A stretch of DNA of 64,000 bases, taken from assembly GCA_903813345.2 (NCBI GenBank), contig CAIIXF020000010.1:2719169-2783168 (forward strand). Direction: 5' to 3'. Shown piece by piece: positions 34,813 to 47,200 of the stretch. This DNA comes from Owenia fusiformis. Its lineage: Eukaryota > Annelida > Polychaeta > Sabellida > Oweniidae. A program made the position numbers and the translations under genes. Position 1 is the first letter of the stretch; the number at the start of each line of letters is the position of its first letter. Under the pieces are notes generated by a model. It was not told where the DNA came from. It did no database searches and saw only the letters and a list, made by a program, of their open reading frames with translations.

Positions 34813-37508
34813 GGTGACCGGTCATCTCAACCCAGTCCAACTCAACCCCAAATCAACTCAACCCTGTAAATCTCAACCCCAGAAATACACGACCCTATTC
34901 ATTTGTGCAATGTCTCATTTAATTTGACGATAAGCAATTTAAGCCATTCATTTCTGAAAATCTAGCATTTTGCATGATACTTTGAATAGAAATTTGTAAA
35001 AGTATTCAAAAAGCAGTTGTCATTATTATTTAATTTAAGACATCTTTTGAAATCAAATTTTTGATAATTTAGAAAAAGTTAACAATGTAATTAGTAATAT
35101 AACTTTTTATTTATATTTACATGCATTATTGAAATTATTAACATTTACTAATTAATAGACTGAAAGCATAGGCATAGCCAGGAGGGATGAGAGCACACCC
35201 CCACTCTGCCCCCATTACCAATGAAAATACAACTATTAGACAGAAACAGATAGAAGAGCTTTAAAATGCTCTTTATTTGAAGCTTCTAGCTCAATTTTTT
35301 GTAAAATTCAAAACAAATCTTTTTTGGCTCGCTTATGCCACGATCGCACCCCCCCCCCCTTACTGAAAGCTGGCTAAGCCCCTGGAAAGCAATGGTCATG
35401 TTCAAGCATTTCAAATGATCATGAGTGTCAACCTCAGAGGATTACAACAAAACAAATGTACAGGGTGGGCCAAAAAAAACGCTACTTTTTTTTCAAGACA
35501 CAACTTTTTTATTTTCCAACCTACATATCCCAAATTTTGCAGTTATATAGTGCCAAGGGTTCTTAGTAATAATATAATGTATCAAATCCTTCAACTTGGA
35601 TTATATTTGATATAAAAAGGGAGTTCAATTGGTCCGCCACCCTAATTGATGATACATTTTAGTTTTAGCCGCCTTGCTGATATTGCAGTATCAATGAAAT
35701 GATAGCTAAGTTTTTTTCAACCTGTCTTAATTGCCAGCTTTAGTTGAGCAATTTTCTTGATTGGGTGCCTTCATACAATCTCCTGGAGACCTTCCCATAC
35801 CCACACTACCCTACCTCGATCGCACATGTGCGAATCTTTTGGCTTTCAACCAGGTCGCTTTTGAGTATATCGACTGCTTAGTCAAAAGGTTAATACGTTT
35901 GGTGTTTGGAGTGAGTCAATATTGCTATTCGCTACACTTCAGTGGTGCAATAGTGAAGTCCATGTTCCAAGTTATATGATAGTTGAAGAAAGAATGTAAA
36001 TAATATCGTTTTAGATTTTAAAATATTTGATATGTCATAGTACACGGTACACAGTTGCAGAAGTTGATCAATACAGGGTACAAGGAATGTAAATTGTTCA
36101 ATAGTACAGGGAGCGAGAAAGTAAGCTGATTATACAGACATACTATGTCCCGACCTCATGTACATTTACGTTGCAAACAGTGAAAGTAATGCTAAAAAGG
36201 CCGCCTGTTGATGCTTTGAGGTGTCATCAATTGTTATTTTATCCAAATAAAGTAAATATTATTTTGTAAATTTAGACACGGGCTTTCAGGTCGTATGCAT
36301 TTTAGTCATTAAATTAACAAGAACGCTAGATTATACGTGTTACTAAGGTATCAAATTGAAATAAAATAACGAAATTAAATATTAACACGTTAATGATAAA
36401 TGACTATCCGCTCTCAGTATTAATGACTATCTGCTACTCAGAATAATTAAAACTGCCTGAACTACATGTGAAGAATCTTTCTATAGAACCCCTTGAATGG
36501 TCTAATTCACTACCGTCCTCAAAAACTGATCATTCAAAATGTTTTATTCAAATTCACAAAAATACAGTTGACTAACATACTAGAAAAGGTATCCACCTAT
36601 AACACGATGACACGCAGTTTAAATAACAGTTAACTGTTTTTTTATTACATATCAATGTAACATTTTCGAAAGGAAACCTACTGTACGTTGATAGATTTAC
36701 TGAAATGTATCGTGTATTGCATTCGTGTTTTGCTTCACTGCGCCCACTATTATCTATCTTTGCCTATAGTGGTTTTTTGCCAACAATATTCTACACACTG
36801 CTTGATGAATCAATTCTATGTCTGGTAGAACACTAGAAATAAATGTAAAATGTATTTTACGTTCAGAAATATGGAATTAAACCCACGTCCTCCATTTGCA
36901 ACTAAGCTGTACCCTGTTTCCCTTTTAAACATGGTCACGTGGTAGGGTAGTGTGACACCCTATACTCACTTGGGTTTGCATCAGGGCTATTATCTTGGCG
37001 ATCATCAGGCAATATCAGTTCAGGAACATTTTACAAATTATGCTTATTTCTCATGGCACACCACATGTTTAAGTGAGACTCTGGTGACATATTTTATTCA
37101 AGTAAAAGTGTATAATTCATGATCAATGGCTAGATAACAACCTCAAGTTTCATTTGGTATGCAAATTATGATTTAATATCAAAAATTAAAAAAGTTCTAG
37201 CATTTTGAAAAAAAGTGGCGTTTATTTTGGCCCACCCTGTATTAGCAAAATTAATAAAATGACCCATACTTTAATCCCATTAAAGTACCATGTTGACATT
37301 TTGGATATAAACTCATTATCAACTTAAAAGGAAGGTCTAAGAATGATAATCACAAGCTGACTCAGACTTATCAAAACCTTTTTTATGAAATAAACTTTCA
37401 TATCATTTGGAATATAAGTTTATCAATAAATAAAAATATAGGGGTTGAGTTTTAATGGGGTTGAGTTTTACTGGGTTGACTTGACTTGGGGTTGAGATGA
37501 CCAGGAAG
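34813..37508. mobile_element. Inverted-repeat element with 10-bp direct flanks, interrupted
   Basis: CTTTCATCAA flanks both sides (34803-34812, 37509-37518). The left end GGTCATCTCAACCC pairs with GGTTGAGATGACC at the right. Beside each end are several CTCAACCCC / GGGGTTGAG words. Without the inserted element at 35461-37241 it would be about 0.9 kb. No transposase seen; class unresolved (9-10 bp target repeats suit MULE-type elements). Confidence 0.7.
35461..37241. mobile_element. TA-flanked element, 1.78 kb, inserted in another
   Basis: CAGGGTGGGCCAAAAAAAAC at the left pairs with GTTTATTTTGGCCCACCCTG at the right, with TA on each side. The length fits a Tc1/mariner-type element, but I find no transposase motif, so it is decayed or non-autonomous. 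Confidence 0.78.
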
Positions 37509-37518
37509 CTTTCATCAA

Positions 37519-38330
37519 CAGTAATGTTACACAAAAATATCAAATTTTATAATGAACTTTTATTATTGAACATAACAAATATTAACAATGTTTTATAAAA
37601 ATAACATGAAAAAGATACAATTTATGATAAATATTTTACAAGATGAGAATATACATTTTATAATACAGACATTTGAACCCTAAGAAGTAAGTCTTTCTTA
37701 GTTTAGATTTTTATCATTCTCAATCAAGTAAATATGTACTGCTGTATACCCACTGCTACAAAGTAGGTTTATGTATAATTATTTTATATTATTTATTCTA
37801 TAGGCCTAATACATTTTTGTAAGTTTTTATCTATAAATACATTTTTTGTAAAACTATGTTAAATAGTAAAAAATAAGATAATTTACAGAATAAGTGAATA
37901 AGATAATATTAGAAAACAAATATAAATAGGCATCTTGTATATGAAGAGAGCATTTGAAGTAATGTCCTTGCAAGCTTTTAAATATAGACTAGAGATAATC
38001 AGAGTGTAACTTTCTAAGCAATTGTCACCGTTTATCCTTTTTTCCAGCTTCAACATTTGACACTCTTGCTGCCATTTAATTAGGCCTATTAGCATGTCCA
38101 AGAGGGGGAAGAACCCAGAATTCAAAGTTGACATGGAGGTTCATATTTGACTACTGGGTTATTCCCCTCTTCATATTATATATAATACTTCATTACATGA
38201 AAGATAGTAGGCCTAGGATGAGTTGTGCAGATTCCCATACTACAATGCTGAAATACCTAAATGACATCAAAACAAACCAGAACAACGGCAACGCCAAAGC
38301 GTAGCGAATCCCATCGAACATTTTTCAAAA
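37519..38330. other. Non-coding, no gene seen
   Basis: Very AT-rich. The 83-codon frame on the - strand at 37883-38134 has no splice or family support. Confidence 0.4.
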
Positions 38331-39180
38331 GGGGGACCTTCTACCAAAAGTGTCATTAGACAGTGTGCCATGCTTATAATATTCACATACCAAATATGAA
38401 CAAAATCGCTCTGCTACTTTTCGAGTTATAGTAAAATACGTTAAAATAGTGGCCATTTTGAAAAATGGCCGCTTTCTACTAAAAGTCTCATTAGACAGTG
38501 TGCCATGCTTATACGTATTCACATACCAAATATGAACAAAATCGCTCCGCTACTTTTCGAGTTATAGTAAAATACGTTAAAATGGTGGCCATTTTGAAAA
38601 ATGGCCGCCTTTTACCAAAAGTGTCATTAGACAGTGTGCCATGCTTATACGTATTCACGTACCAAATATGAACAAAATCGCTCCACTACTTTTCGAGTTA
38701 TAGTAAAATAAGTTAAAATGGCAGCCATTTTTCAAAATGTCCACCATTTTTCAAAATGGCCGCCTTCTACCAAAAGTGTCATTAGACAGTGTGCCATGCT
38801 TACAGTATTCACATACAGAATATGAACAAAATCGCTCCACTACTTTTCGAGTTAAAGTAAAATACGTTAAAATGGCGGCCATTTTGAAAAATGACCGCCC
38901 TCTACCAAGAGTGTCATTAGACAGTGTGCCATGCTTATACGTATTCACATACCAAATATGAACAAAATCGCTCCACTACTTTTCGAGTTTTAGTAAAATA
39001 ACTTAAAATGGCGGCCATTTTTCAAAATGTCCGCCATTTTTCAAAATGGCCACCTTCTACCAAAAGTGTCATTAGACAGTGTGCCATGCTTATAGTATTC
39101 ACATACCAAATATGAACAAAATCGCTCCACTACTTTTCGAGTTACAGCAAAAATCGTAAAATAACGAGAAAAGGGCGCCA
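38331..39180. repeat. 135/155-bp tandem array, 6 copies
   Basis: The word gtcattagacagtgtgccat starts units near 38351, 38486, 38622, 38777, 38912 and 39067, so spacing is 135, 136, 155, 135 and 155. The longer units carry an extra ~20-bp ttttcaaaatgtccgccat piece. Units end in facing ATGGCGGCCAT words that can fold. Confidence 0.92.
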
Positions 39181-39302
39181 TTTTTCAAGATGGCTGCCAT
39201 GTGCTTTTTTAATGTCTACATTTCTAGCTTTATTAATGTCCTATATAATTTTTTTTACATTTAAAACATATTGCTATTACAGTTTTACATAGTGCACCTA
39301 AA

Positions 39303-39560
39303 TTACTGTAAAATCGGCACTAAAATGGCCGCCATTTTTAAATGAGTGGCCATTTTGAAAATCGGCTTTCGAGCAGAACTTCTACCCCCATAGGGTATAT
39401 GTATACAAAATATGAATAAAATCGGGCCAACGGTATTTGAGTTATTGCCTGGACGGACGGACGGACGTACGGACGGACGGACGGACGTACGTACGGACGG
39501 ACGGACGGACGGACGGAGGCGTTCCCTATATCCCTCCGAACTTCGTTCGATGGGATAATC
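39303..39560. repeat. Dispersed repeat with (GGAC)n and GGGATAATCAT tail
   Basis: A GGAC/GTAC-rich tract (39454-39517) is followed by CCCTATATCCCTCCGAAC and TTCGATGGGATAATCAT. A shorter relative (ggacatacggacagacag, ccctctcataggataatcat) is at 42205-42257. Probably a SINE-like or LINE-tail family. Confidence 0.6.
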
Positions 39561-39929
39561 ATTCATATACGAGATAAAATATATCATGTATCACTGTATG
39601 GATAATAATTATAGGTACATTTGTATAACACACATAATATCAATGGTCAGTATCAGGAAAAGGAAGCAGCCATTACCTTCTCTTTCAAAATGGTGGAAAG
39701 TAAGTTTTGATTTCAATATGTTTTGTTTCCATTAAATTAATTTAGTTTGCAGTTGACATTTGGCTTAGAAATTGTGTCCATATCAAGCTTGTGTGATATA
39801 AAAATTCTGGAATCTGATAAATAATTCCTATATAATGTGTGGACACTGGACACCTCAGTTCAATGATATATTGTACCTCTTAGGGTAGGGTAACATCAAT
39901 TGCATGATACAATAATGTGTACTATTCAA

Positions 39930-40340
39930 GTAGATTTTACAATAAAATATGTATGTTTTCAAGGAGCAACTTATGCTAAATTTTGCATTCTTCCTGGTAG
40001 ATCCAAGTAGATGTACAATATATATGCAGCATTTTCCTAAGTACATGTACAATAAATTATGCAATTTTTAAGAAGATTTACAATTAAGTATGCAATTTTC
40101 CAAGTAGACTTACAATATATTACACTTTTTTCAAAACAGATTTACAATGACATACACATAAATATGAATTTACAATAAATTATCCACTTCTTTCAAAGAG
40201 ATTTACAATAGGGTATGCACCTTTCTCAGTATATTTACAATAAATCATGCATTTTTTCTAAATAGATTAACAATAAGGTATGCAATTTAGTTAGATTTAT
40301 AAAATATGCATTTTTTCGTATTTTACAATTCTTCAAGTAG
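39930..40340. repeat. Degenerate tandem repeat about 40-45 bp
   Basis: tttacaat(a)aa(t)tatgca(a)tttt recurs at about 39935, 40015, 40075, 40110, 40140, 40200, 40237 and 40270 with much divergence. Confidence 0.6.
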
Positions 40341-40579
40341 TCTCACAAAAAGTAGATTTTCGAGTAAACTATGAATAAAATTTTGAATATGAAAATTTTG
40401 AGTACAGTTGCAATAGGTTGCTATTTTCCAGTAAATTACAAAAAAAAATTTATTCTCTGAACTATATTTATTTGTTCAGCGTCTATTGAAATGTATATTG
40501 AATAAACATAGTTCAAGAAAAATAAATTGTTTTGTTTAGTTAAAAACACAGGTCAAAGATTCATTGGATAATTACTAAT

Positions 40580-41168
40580 GTAGACTGCTCTAACTAATAT
40601 CTGTACTGTAGAGTCCACATGGAACTCCTCTGAATTTACTTCTAATATAGACTGTTCTAACTCTGATCTGAACTGTAGAGTCCACATGGATCTCCTCTGA
40701 ATTTACTTCTAATATAGACTGTTCTAACTCTGATCTGTACTGTAGAGTCCCCATGGATCTCCTCTGAATTTACTTCTAATATAGACTGTTCTAACTCTGA
40801 TCTGTACTGTAGAGTCCACATGGAACTCCTTGAATTTACTTCTAATATAGACTGTTCTAACTCTGATCTGTACTGTAGAGTCCACATGGATCTCCTCTGA
40901 ATTTACTTCTAATATAGACTGTTCTAACTCTGATCTGTACTGTAGAGTCCCCATGGATCTCCTCTGAATTTACTTCTAATATAGACTGTTCTAATTCTGA
41001 TCTGTACTGTATGAGTCCACATGGATCTCCTCTGAATTTACTTCTAATATAGACTGTTCTAATGCTGATCTGTACTATATGAGTCCACATGGATCTCCTC
41101 TGAATTTACTTCTAATATAGACTGTTCTAATTCTGATCTGTACCATATGAGTCCACATGGATCTCCTC
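40580..41168. repeat. 67-bp minisatellite, about 8-9 copies
   Basis: gtagagtccacatgg recurs at 40608, 40675 and 40742 and onward at 67-base spacing. The unit has no in-phase stops for long runs in any - strand frame, which explains the overlapping open frames. Its rightmost, most diverged copies run into the last recognised exon of the - strand gene. Confidence 0.95.
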
Positions 41169-41246
41169 CGAGTTTACCTCTGATGTAGAGTTGATTGCAA
41201 GTTCAAAACTGTCACACTGAGGAGAGGCTACTGCAGAGACATCTAA
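41127..41246 (-). CDS. Unknown gene, last recognised exon
   Basis: Acceptor tatttttcag. Encodes LDVSAVASPQCDSFELAINS and TSE, then either runs on through VNSEEIHVDSYGTDQN to TAG at 41127 or splices at GAG|GTAAAC (41178). The tail after 41178 is the first monomer of the 67-bp array, so the true C-terminus is uncertain. Confidence 0.6.
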   Translation of the reverse strand, partial: LDVSAVASPQCDSFELAINSTSEVNSEEIHVDSYGTDQN

Positions 41247-44200
41247 CTGAAAAATAAAATCATGACAAGAATATATTTTTTGCTTTATCGTTTCCATAGA
41301 ATAAATGTATATTTTCTCATTACATGCCTTCTGAGTCTCTACTATTATGTATGTATGAATGTAATGGAACCAAACCATAAAAACTTTTTTCGCAAACAAC
41401 ATTCTATTAGATGTAACTTACAGATGTATTATTGGATGGCGGTGAGTTGATTGGTGTGCTGGTGAAGGTTCTAACACGTCTTATACCTAGGCACTGTGCT
41501 ACAGCTAAAAAACAAAACACATGTATTTTATATACTATAAGAAAATAAACAAATATCCCGTCTTGTTGTATCATGCATGTTGTCAACTATATTGCTTTTT
41601 GTGCTTTCTTTTTCTACGTAATGAGTAAAAGACAACTGAATAACCATCATGATAAACCATGCCATATCATTTTCAGGCTTATTCAGTAAACTCAATCATA
41701 CACATTAGAATTAATCATACCAAAGCTGTATTTCTATACTTTGATTGTTTATCCCTAATAATAATTTAATTGAGTACCTCTACTGTGTCCATGTGTTATT
41801 CCAGATTGGTGAGATTCCGTGTCTGGAGCTACATCAGGGAAAAGATGTGTGGAACATTTTATTGGCATTTTCTTTTGTAGTCGTCTTCGCTTCTGTGGCC
41901 TCCTTGTAAGCAAATAAATCATGTTACATGGGATCAGATCAAATCAGTTTAAAAAACGTGACAAATGTTTTTGAGTGTGATAATATGTTTGGCTACTAAG
42001 GGTCCATCTATATTCATTTTCTTGTCCATTTTGTCAAGAATAGGTGTCATGGTATTGAAAAGATAAGATTAAGATCTCAAGCAATGCAATTAACAACCTT
42101 CTGCAATAAAACAATCATAATATTGCAATGTTTACAGTAGAGATTGTTGAAATTATTAAAAGGACACTATTTTGAAAATTCTCTCCATAAGGCATAGTGA
42201 CAAATGGACATACGGACAGACAGGGGTATTCTCTATACCCCTCTCATAGGATAATCATGGGTACCTGGAATCCAATGTGCTGATGTGTCTCACTGGAGAT
42301 CTTTCTGCAACAGCTGTAATAGACACACATGGAAGTCAATTTCTGTTAAGAAGGCAGATGGGGAATATTTGAGCATTTTGCTGCTGTTACTGCAATTTTA
42401 CAACAAAAATAGTACCATATTTTAGACTGGTCATCACACGGGAGAATATATATTATTATATCATTGAGGTTCATGTTACTTTACTTATTATCAGAAAACT
42501 GGAGCCTAATCAGTTCATATAATCTAAATATCTCTTTGAAATGTTCTCTAGTCATATGGATTATCAAAAACTTAAGATATCTCACCCCTAATTTTCACCA
42601 ATTCATCCTGTGGATTGTCGACATCATCACTGTCTTCTGTATCTGCATCGTCTGCATTGTCACTACTTGATGACACTTCTTCAATGTCCTCATTTATGGT
42701 TGGATCTTCATCCTTGTCACTGACATCATTATCTGAGTTATTATCAAGGTTATAATCATTGACTACATTATCTCTTTGTGCCGATTTCTTGTCCTCAAGA
42801 GCAGCTATTTCATCATTGAGCATGAAGCGATTGATTGGTGACCTGTCATTGCAATTGGCATCTTCAAATGAATGTTCTACTATGGTTTCAAGATCTGGTA
42901 GGAAACTAAGAGATTTTACAGATTTTTCAAATGTTGGAATCTGAATATCATATTTGCTGTCTTTTCTACTTAGTTCAACACTGCTCTCGGATGAAGAAGG
43001 CTCATCCTCATCTTCTTGTTCTTCTGGGTCTTTGCTGGGAGAATCTTTCACTGAATCTTCACAAGTATTGTTTAAATCATTTGTACTGACATTGTTCTTT
43101 TCTTTACAGCTTGTATCTTCAGCCTCATATTTGTTCTCATTCACTGGAGTTGAGATGCCAACAGTCTCCCACACAGACTCACTCTCATTTAGTTTTACAT
43201 CATAAATAGCATCATTATCTGATATTTTTCTGTCTCTTGTTTCAGGTTGACCATCATCATTAGCTTTGCAGTTCCAGTGAAATATTTTCCAGTTTATTAG
43301 TCCCTTGAGACTTATATTGTCAGGAGAGACATCGGGTCTTTGTAAATCTGCAGCAATTTTCTCAACTGATTTTGTCATATGTTCGATACTTGAATCTTTA
43401 TTTTGTTTAAACTTTTGAGTTTGTTTTTCAGTGATTGAATAAATTGTTGACATATTCAAGAGTTGGTCATTTTGAATTATAACTGTTTTGTGACCATCTA
43501 TTTTGGTAGAGCATAATGGTTCTTCCTTGTTCAGAGAAAGGGCTTTGCAATCCTTGCTCTCAAAATCATCATATCTTACTGAATGTTCTTTGTGGATGAG
43601 CTTGTCTGTTGCCTTTTGTGTTATATTGTAGATTGTTGACAATTCCTCCAGTTTATCCTCATCATATGTGTCATATATTTTGGTAGAACACTTTGGCTTG
43701 CTATTCACAATACATGAAGATTGATAGTCATTGTCTTCACTATTTTTGTTGTTCTGTTGTATTCCAATATCATCCTTTTGAATGTGGGATATTTCTTGAA
43801 ACTCGTGAAAGTTGTTATCTACCATTGTTGAGCACTTTAGTCCACATTCTTTCAAACCATTTGCCCTGTTCTCTTTCTTCAATTGTGCTTTCAAATGATT
43901 TCCATTTTTTGTGTTGGAAGTTCCCTTTTCGTCATGAATAGATGACAATTCAAAATTGTGTGCAACAGTAGGATGACTTGATTGGATCATGGTAGAACAT
44001 TTGGGAGTGCTCTTTAAATTGTCAATGCATTCAGCACCCTTTAATCCTCCCCTATCATTATCTTGTATCAGTTCTGGAGAGTTCAGCTGAGTTTTTTGTC
44101 TAACTACTGTAACATGTTCTCCACTTGGTATTCTCAAGTCATTATCTGCCTTTTTCCAAGGTGCCTCAGTCTCATTGGAATGGTGTAAATTTTTATTTTC

Positions 44201-47200
44201 AAGTATAGTGTCATCATATATAGAAGACAATTCAATGCTTTTGCAGTGTATATTAAGACCATTTGCTTCTGGTTGTATCATCGTGGAGCATTTATGAATG
44301 GCCATATATCTGTTACTTGGTTTTTTCTGATTATCAGTTTTCCCTTTAATCACTGTACATTCTGCTATGGGAGATATTTTTAATTGTTCTTCAACTTCAT
44401 CAATATTTCTTGCAAACTTGGTATGCATCACTGTAGAGTTTTTAGGTCCATATTTTTCAAGCATGTCAATTGTGTTTGTGAACACTGAATATGGTGTTTC
44501 GCTGTAGATGTTTGGTGATGGCTCCTCATTATTCTTCTCACTTTGAGTGATTGCTGTTTGAGTGTTTTTGATCCCTGACATACATGTTTTGCTACCTTCA
44601 ACTTTATTGTTGTTAACATCAGTAGCATTTGAATCAGTTTTCTTGTTTGTTAGATGAAATACTTTATTTTCTGATATTTTTTGCCTTGTGTTGCTGATAT
44701 TTTGAATTGGAGATAATGTTTGAATGTCCACACCCAGTTCAACTGAGCTACTATTATTTATTGAATATAACTTTGTTGAGTGTTTTGGGTTGAGATTTCT
44801 CTTATTATTTGGATCATATTGTTTTTCATTCACTTGTACTGCAAGGGGGCTAGCTGCATCTGTTTGGGACTCAATATCCATGTGTTTAGAAGTTATTGAA
44901 ATCTGATGGTTCGAATGGCTCAATTTTGATCCCCTTTTTGTAGAATTGTCTAATTTTCTCTTCTCCACTTCACTTTGAGCAGAACCATCATTTTCATGAG
45001 GGGCAATGACATTGGTATCACTGGTTGTGCTGTTTATTAATCTGCTTTCATCTTGTATATCAGACACATCACAGTTTTGCTGTTTGCCTATATCAATCTG
45101 TTGAAGATTTTGGGTTCCCTTATGAGCTATTGTGGTTCCAGTTTTTCCTTGTGTGGTAATAACAACTGATAAAGCATCATCATTAGTATTGATCATTGCG
45201 TTATTTGGGGATCTGCTTTCAACAGTATTTATACTAGAGACATCACAATTATGATCAAGATTGTGTGCATTTATCACACTTCTATGTATTGCCGTTGAAT
45301 TCTTTGGACAAGGCTTTTGTGTAGTTGTTTCTTTTGTACTAGATAATGAGGTAACACTTGGTGTACCAACCATATGTTTATTGGTTATTTCACCTTTTGA
45401 GATTTCTTTTTCAACATTTATAGATGACATTTCTGCTCTATCAACATCCTCAATATTCAAAGCACCATTTGTGGGATTCACAGTTGAATTCTTTGGTCCA
45501 CACTCCACTGATACGCTAGATGAATCAGTTATTTGTACATGGAATGGTTTCTTCTTCTTTTTGCTTATGACTCGGACATCAAGCTCGATGTTTGTTCTTT
45601 CCTCTATTCCACTATTAGAGGTTTCAGAGCTGATATCATATACTTTATGTTTTCGTCTCAGCATGCCAAGTTTTGAAGGAGGTAATGTTTGGAATGTTAT
45701 CAGTTCATTATCACTACTTGATGAGGAGTCTATGCTTACTGTTTTCTTTGACTTTTTCCTCGATTTCTCTACTTCCTTCTTAATGTTCGATTTATGAGAT
45801 TTTATCTTTTCTTCCTGAGATTTCTGATTTGATGTTTTGCTCATTTTTGAGAAAAGTCTAGGTCCTTGAATAGAAAGGACAAAATCTGAGCATTTTCTTT
45901 TGTTTCTTTTATTTATGGAAGAAACACATCTTTGAAAAACATTGGGACCTTTTTGTTCAATTTTTTCAGTCTCAGTGTACTTTGCCAATTTGGAACAAAT
46001 TATAGGTACATTGGGATGGGTTTCTTGAGTTTGCCTTTTCATACTGTACTTCCTTGGATAAGGATGAACATCACCAGGTGTATTTTGCAGTATAGCCATG
46101 AAGCTATCCTCAGTTCCATTACCTTCTAAACTCAATTTGCTTGGTTTTTGCTTGTCTTTATCAACAGTATTTCCAAGAATATGTTGCGACACTTTTTCTG
46201 CATTGATGGATCTTTTGCTCCGTTTCATTGTTTTACGAATATTTTTTTCAGTATTTTGATTCATTTTCTGATTTGTTGTATTCCACTTAATAAGGCATCT
46301 TGAATTTTTCACTGCTTGGTTTGAGTTCTTTTGGAATCCACTGATTAGTTCTTTATCCAGTGAATTCCTGGTTTGCCTTGTGTAATCTTTGGTTGTTTTA
46401 TTAGGGATTGGGGTTCTTAATTTTCCTTTGGCCAATATCTCCTTGCTTTGCCTTGTGTCATCATCTGCGGTTGTATTTGGAATCAAGGTTCTTAACTTTT
46501 CTTTGGCCAATATATTCTTGGTTTGATTTGTATTATCTTTGGTTGTATTTAGGATTGCAGGTCTGAGGTTTCCTTTAGTAAATAGATTCTGAGTAGTAAA
46601 TAGGACTGAAGATTTTGATTTGTCCTTAGAAAATGAATTTTGGGTTTTCCTTGTGCGATCTTTAGTTCCAGTATCTAGGGTTGGAGATTCATCTTTGGAG
46701 ATTGAGCCTTGTGCTACTATCCTATCATCCTTGATTGCAGGACTCAAATAACTTACTTCCTTTATATCATCTTTGGATAGAAATGAAGTTTTTGATCTGT
46801 CTTTGGTATATGAATTCAATGAATTTTGAACTGCACTTTGTTTTGTTATAGTATCTACCATTAAACATCTTGGTTTGCATTGATTTGATTCAAAAATTGT
46901 TTTATCCTCCTTATATACATTAGATGACAATTCAAGCTCATCAGAAGCCACTCCTTGCTTATTTTGTCTCTTTTGTGCTAATCTTATACTGTCCACGTGT
47001 TTCCATGTATCGCCTGATGCATGTGCAGATTTTTGATTTGCAGGACATATTTCCCCACCATGGTCAATTATCTTGTTTTGTTGGTCAACCTCTATTGTTT
47101 CTTTCTGTGCGGGGAATTTATTGTCTGAACCAAGAAAAATATAAATTTGATGGTTTGTTTTTGTTAAAGTTGTTCAAGCAGATTTTGTACATTTCAATCC

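Noticed and set aside
37883-38134. 83-codon - strand frame as a further 3' exon of the unknown gene
   Set aside because: No convincing acceptor in the right phase, and composition matches AT-rich noise.
39303-39587. Frame rich in RPSVRPSVRPSV
   Set aside because: Translation of the (GGAC)n tract.
40657-41090. Overlapping - strand open frames of 76-77 codons
   Set aside because: By-products of the 67-bp minisatellite; the same three peptides rotate through the frames because 67 is not divisible by 3.
45261-45797. 178-codon + strand open frame
   Set aside because: Antisense shadow of the 4.5-kb - strand exon; hydrophobic composition is the mirror of Lys/Asn/Ser codons.
42586-47124. Naming the large gene KNL1
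   Set aside because: Motif likeness alone is not enough; the expected N-terminal phosphatase-binding motifs and C-terminal RWD domain were not found.
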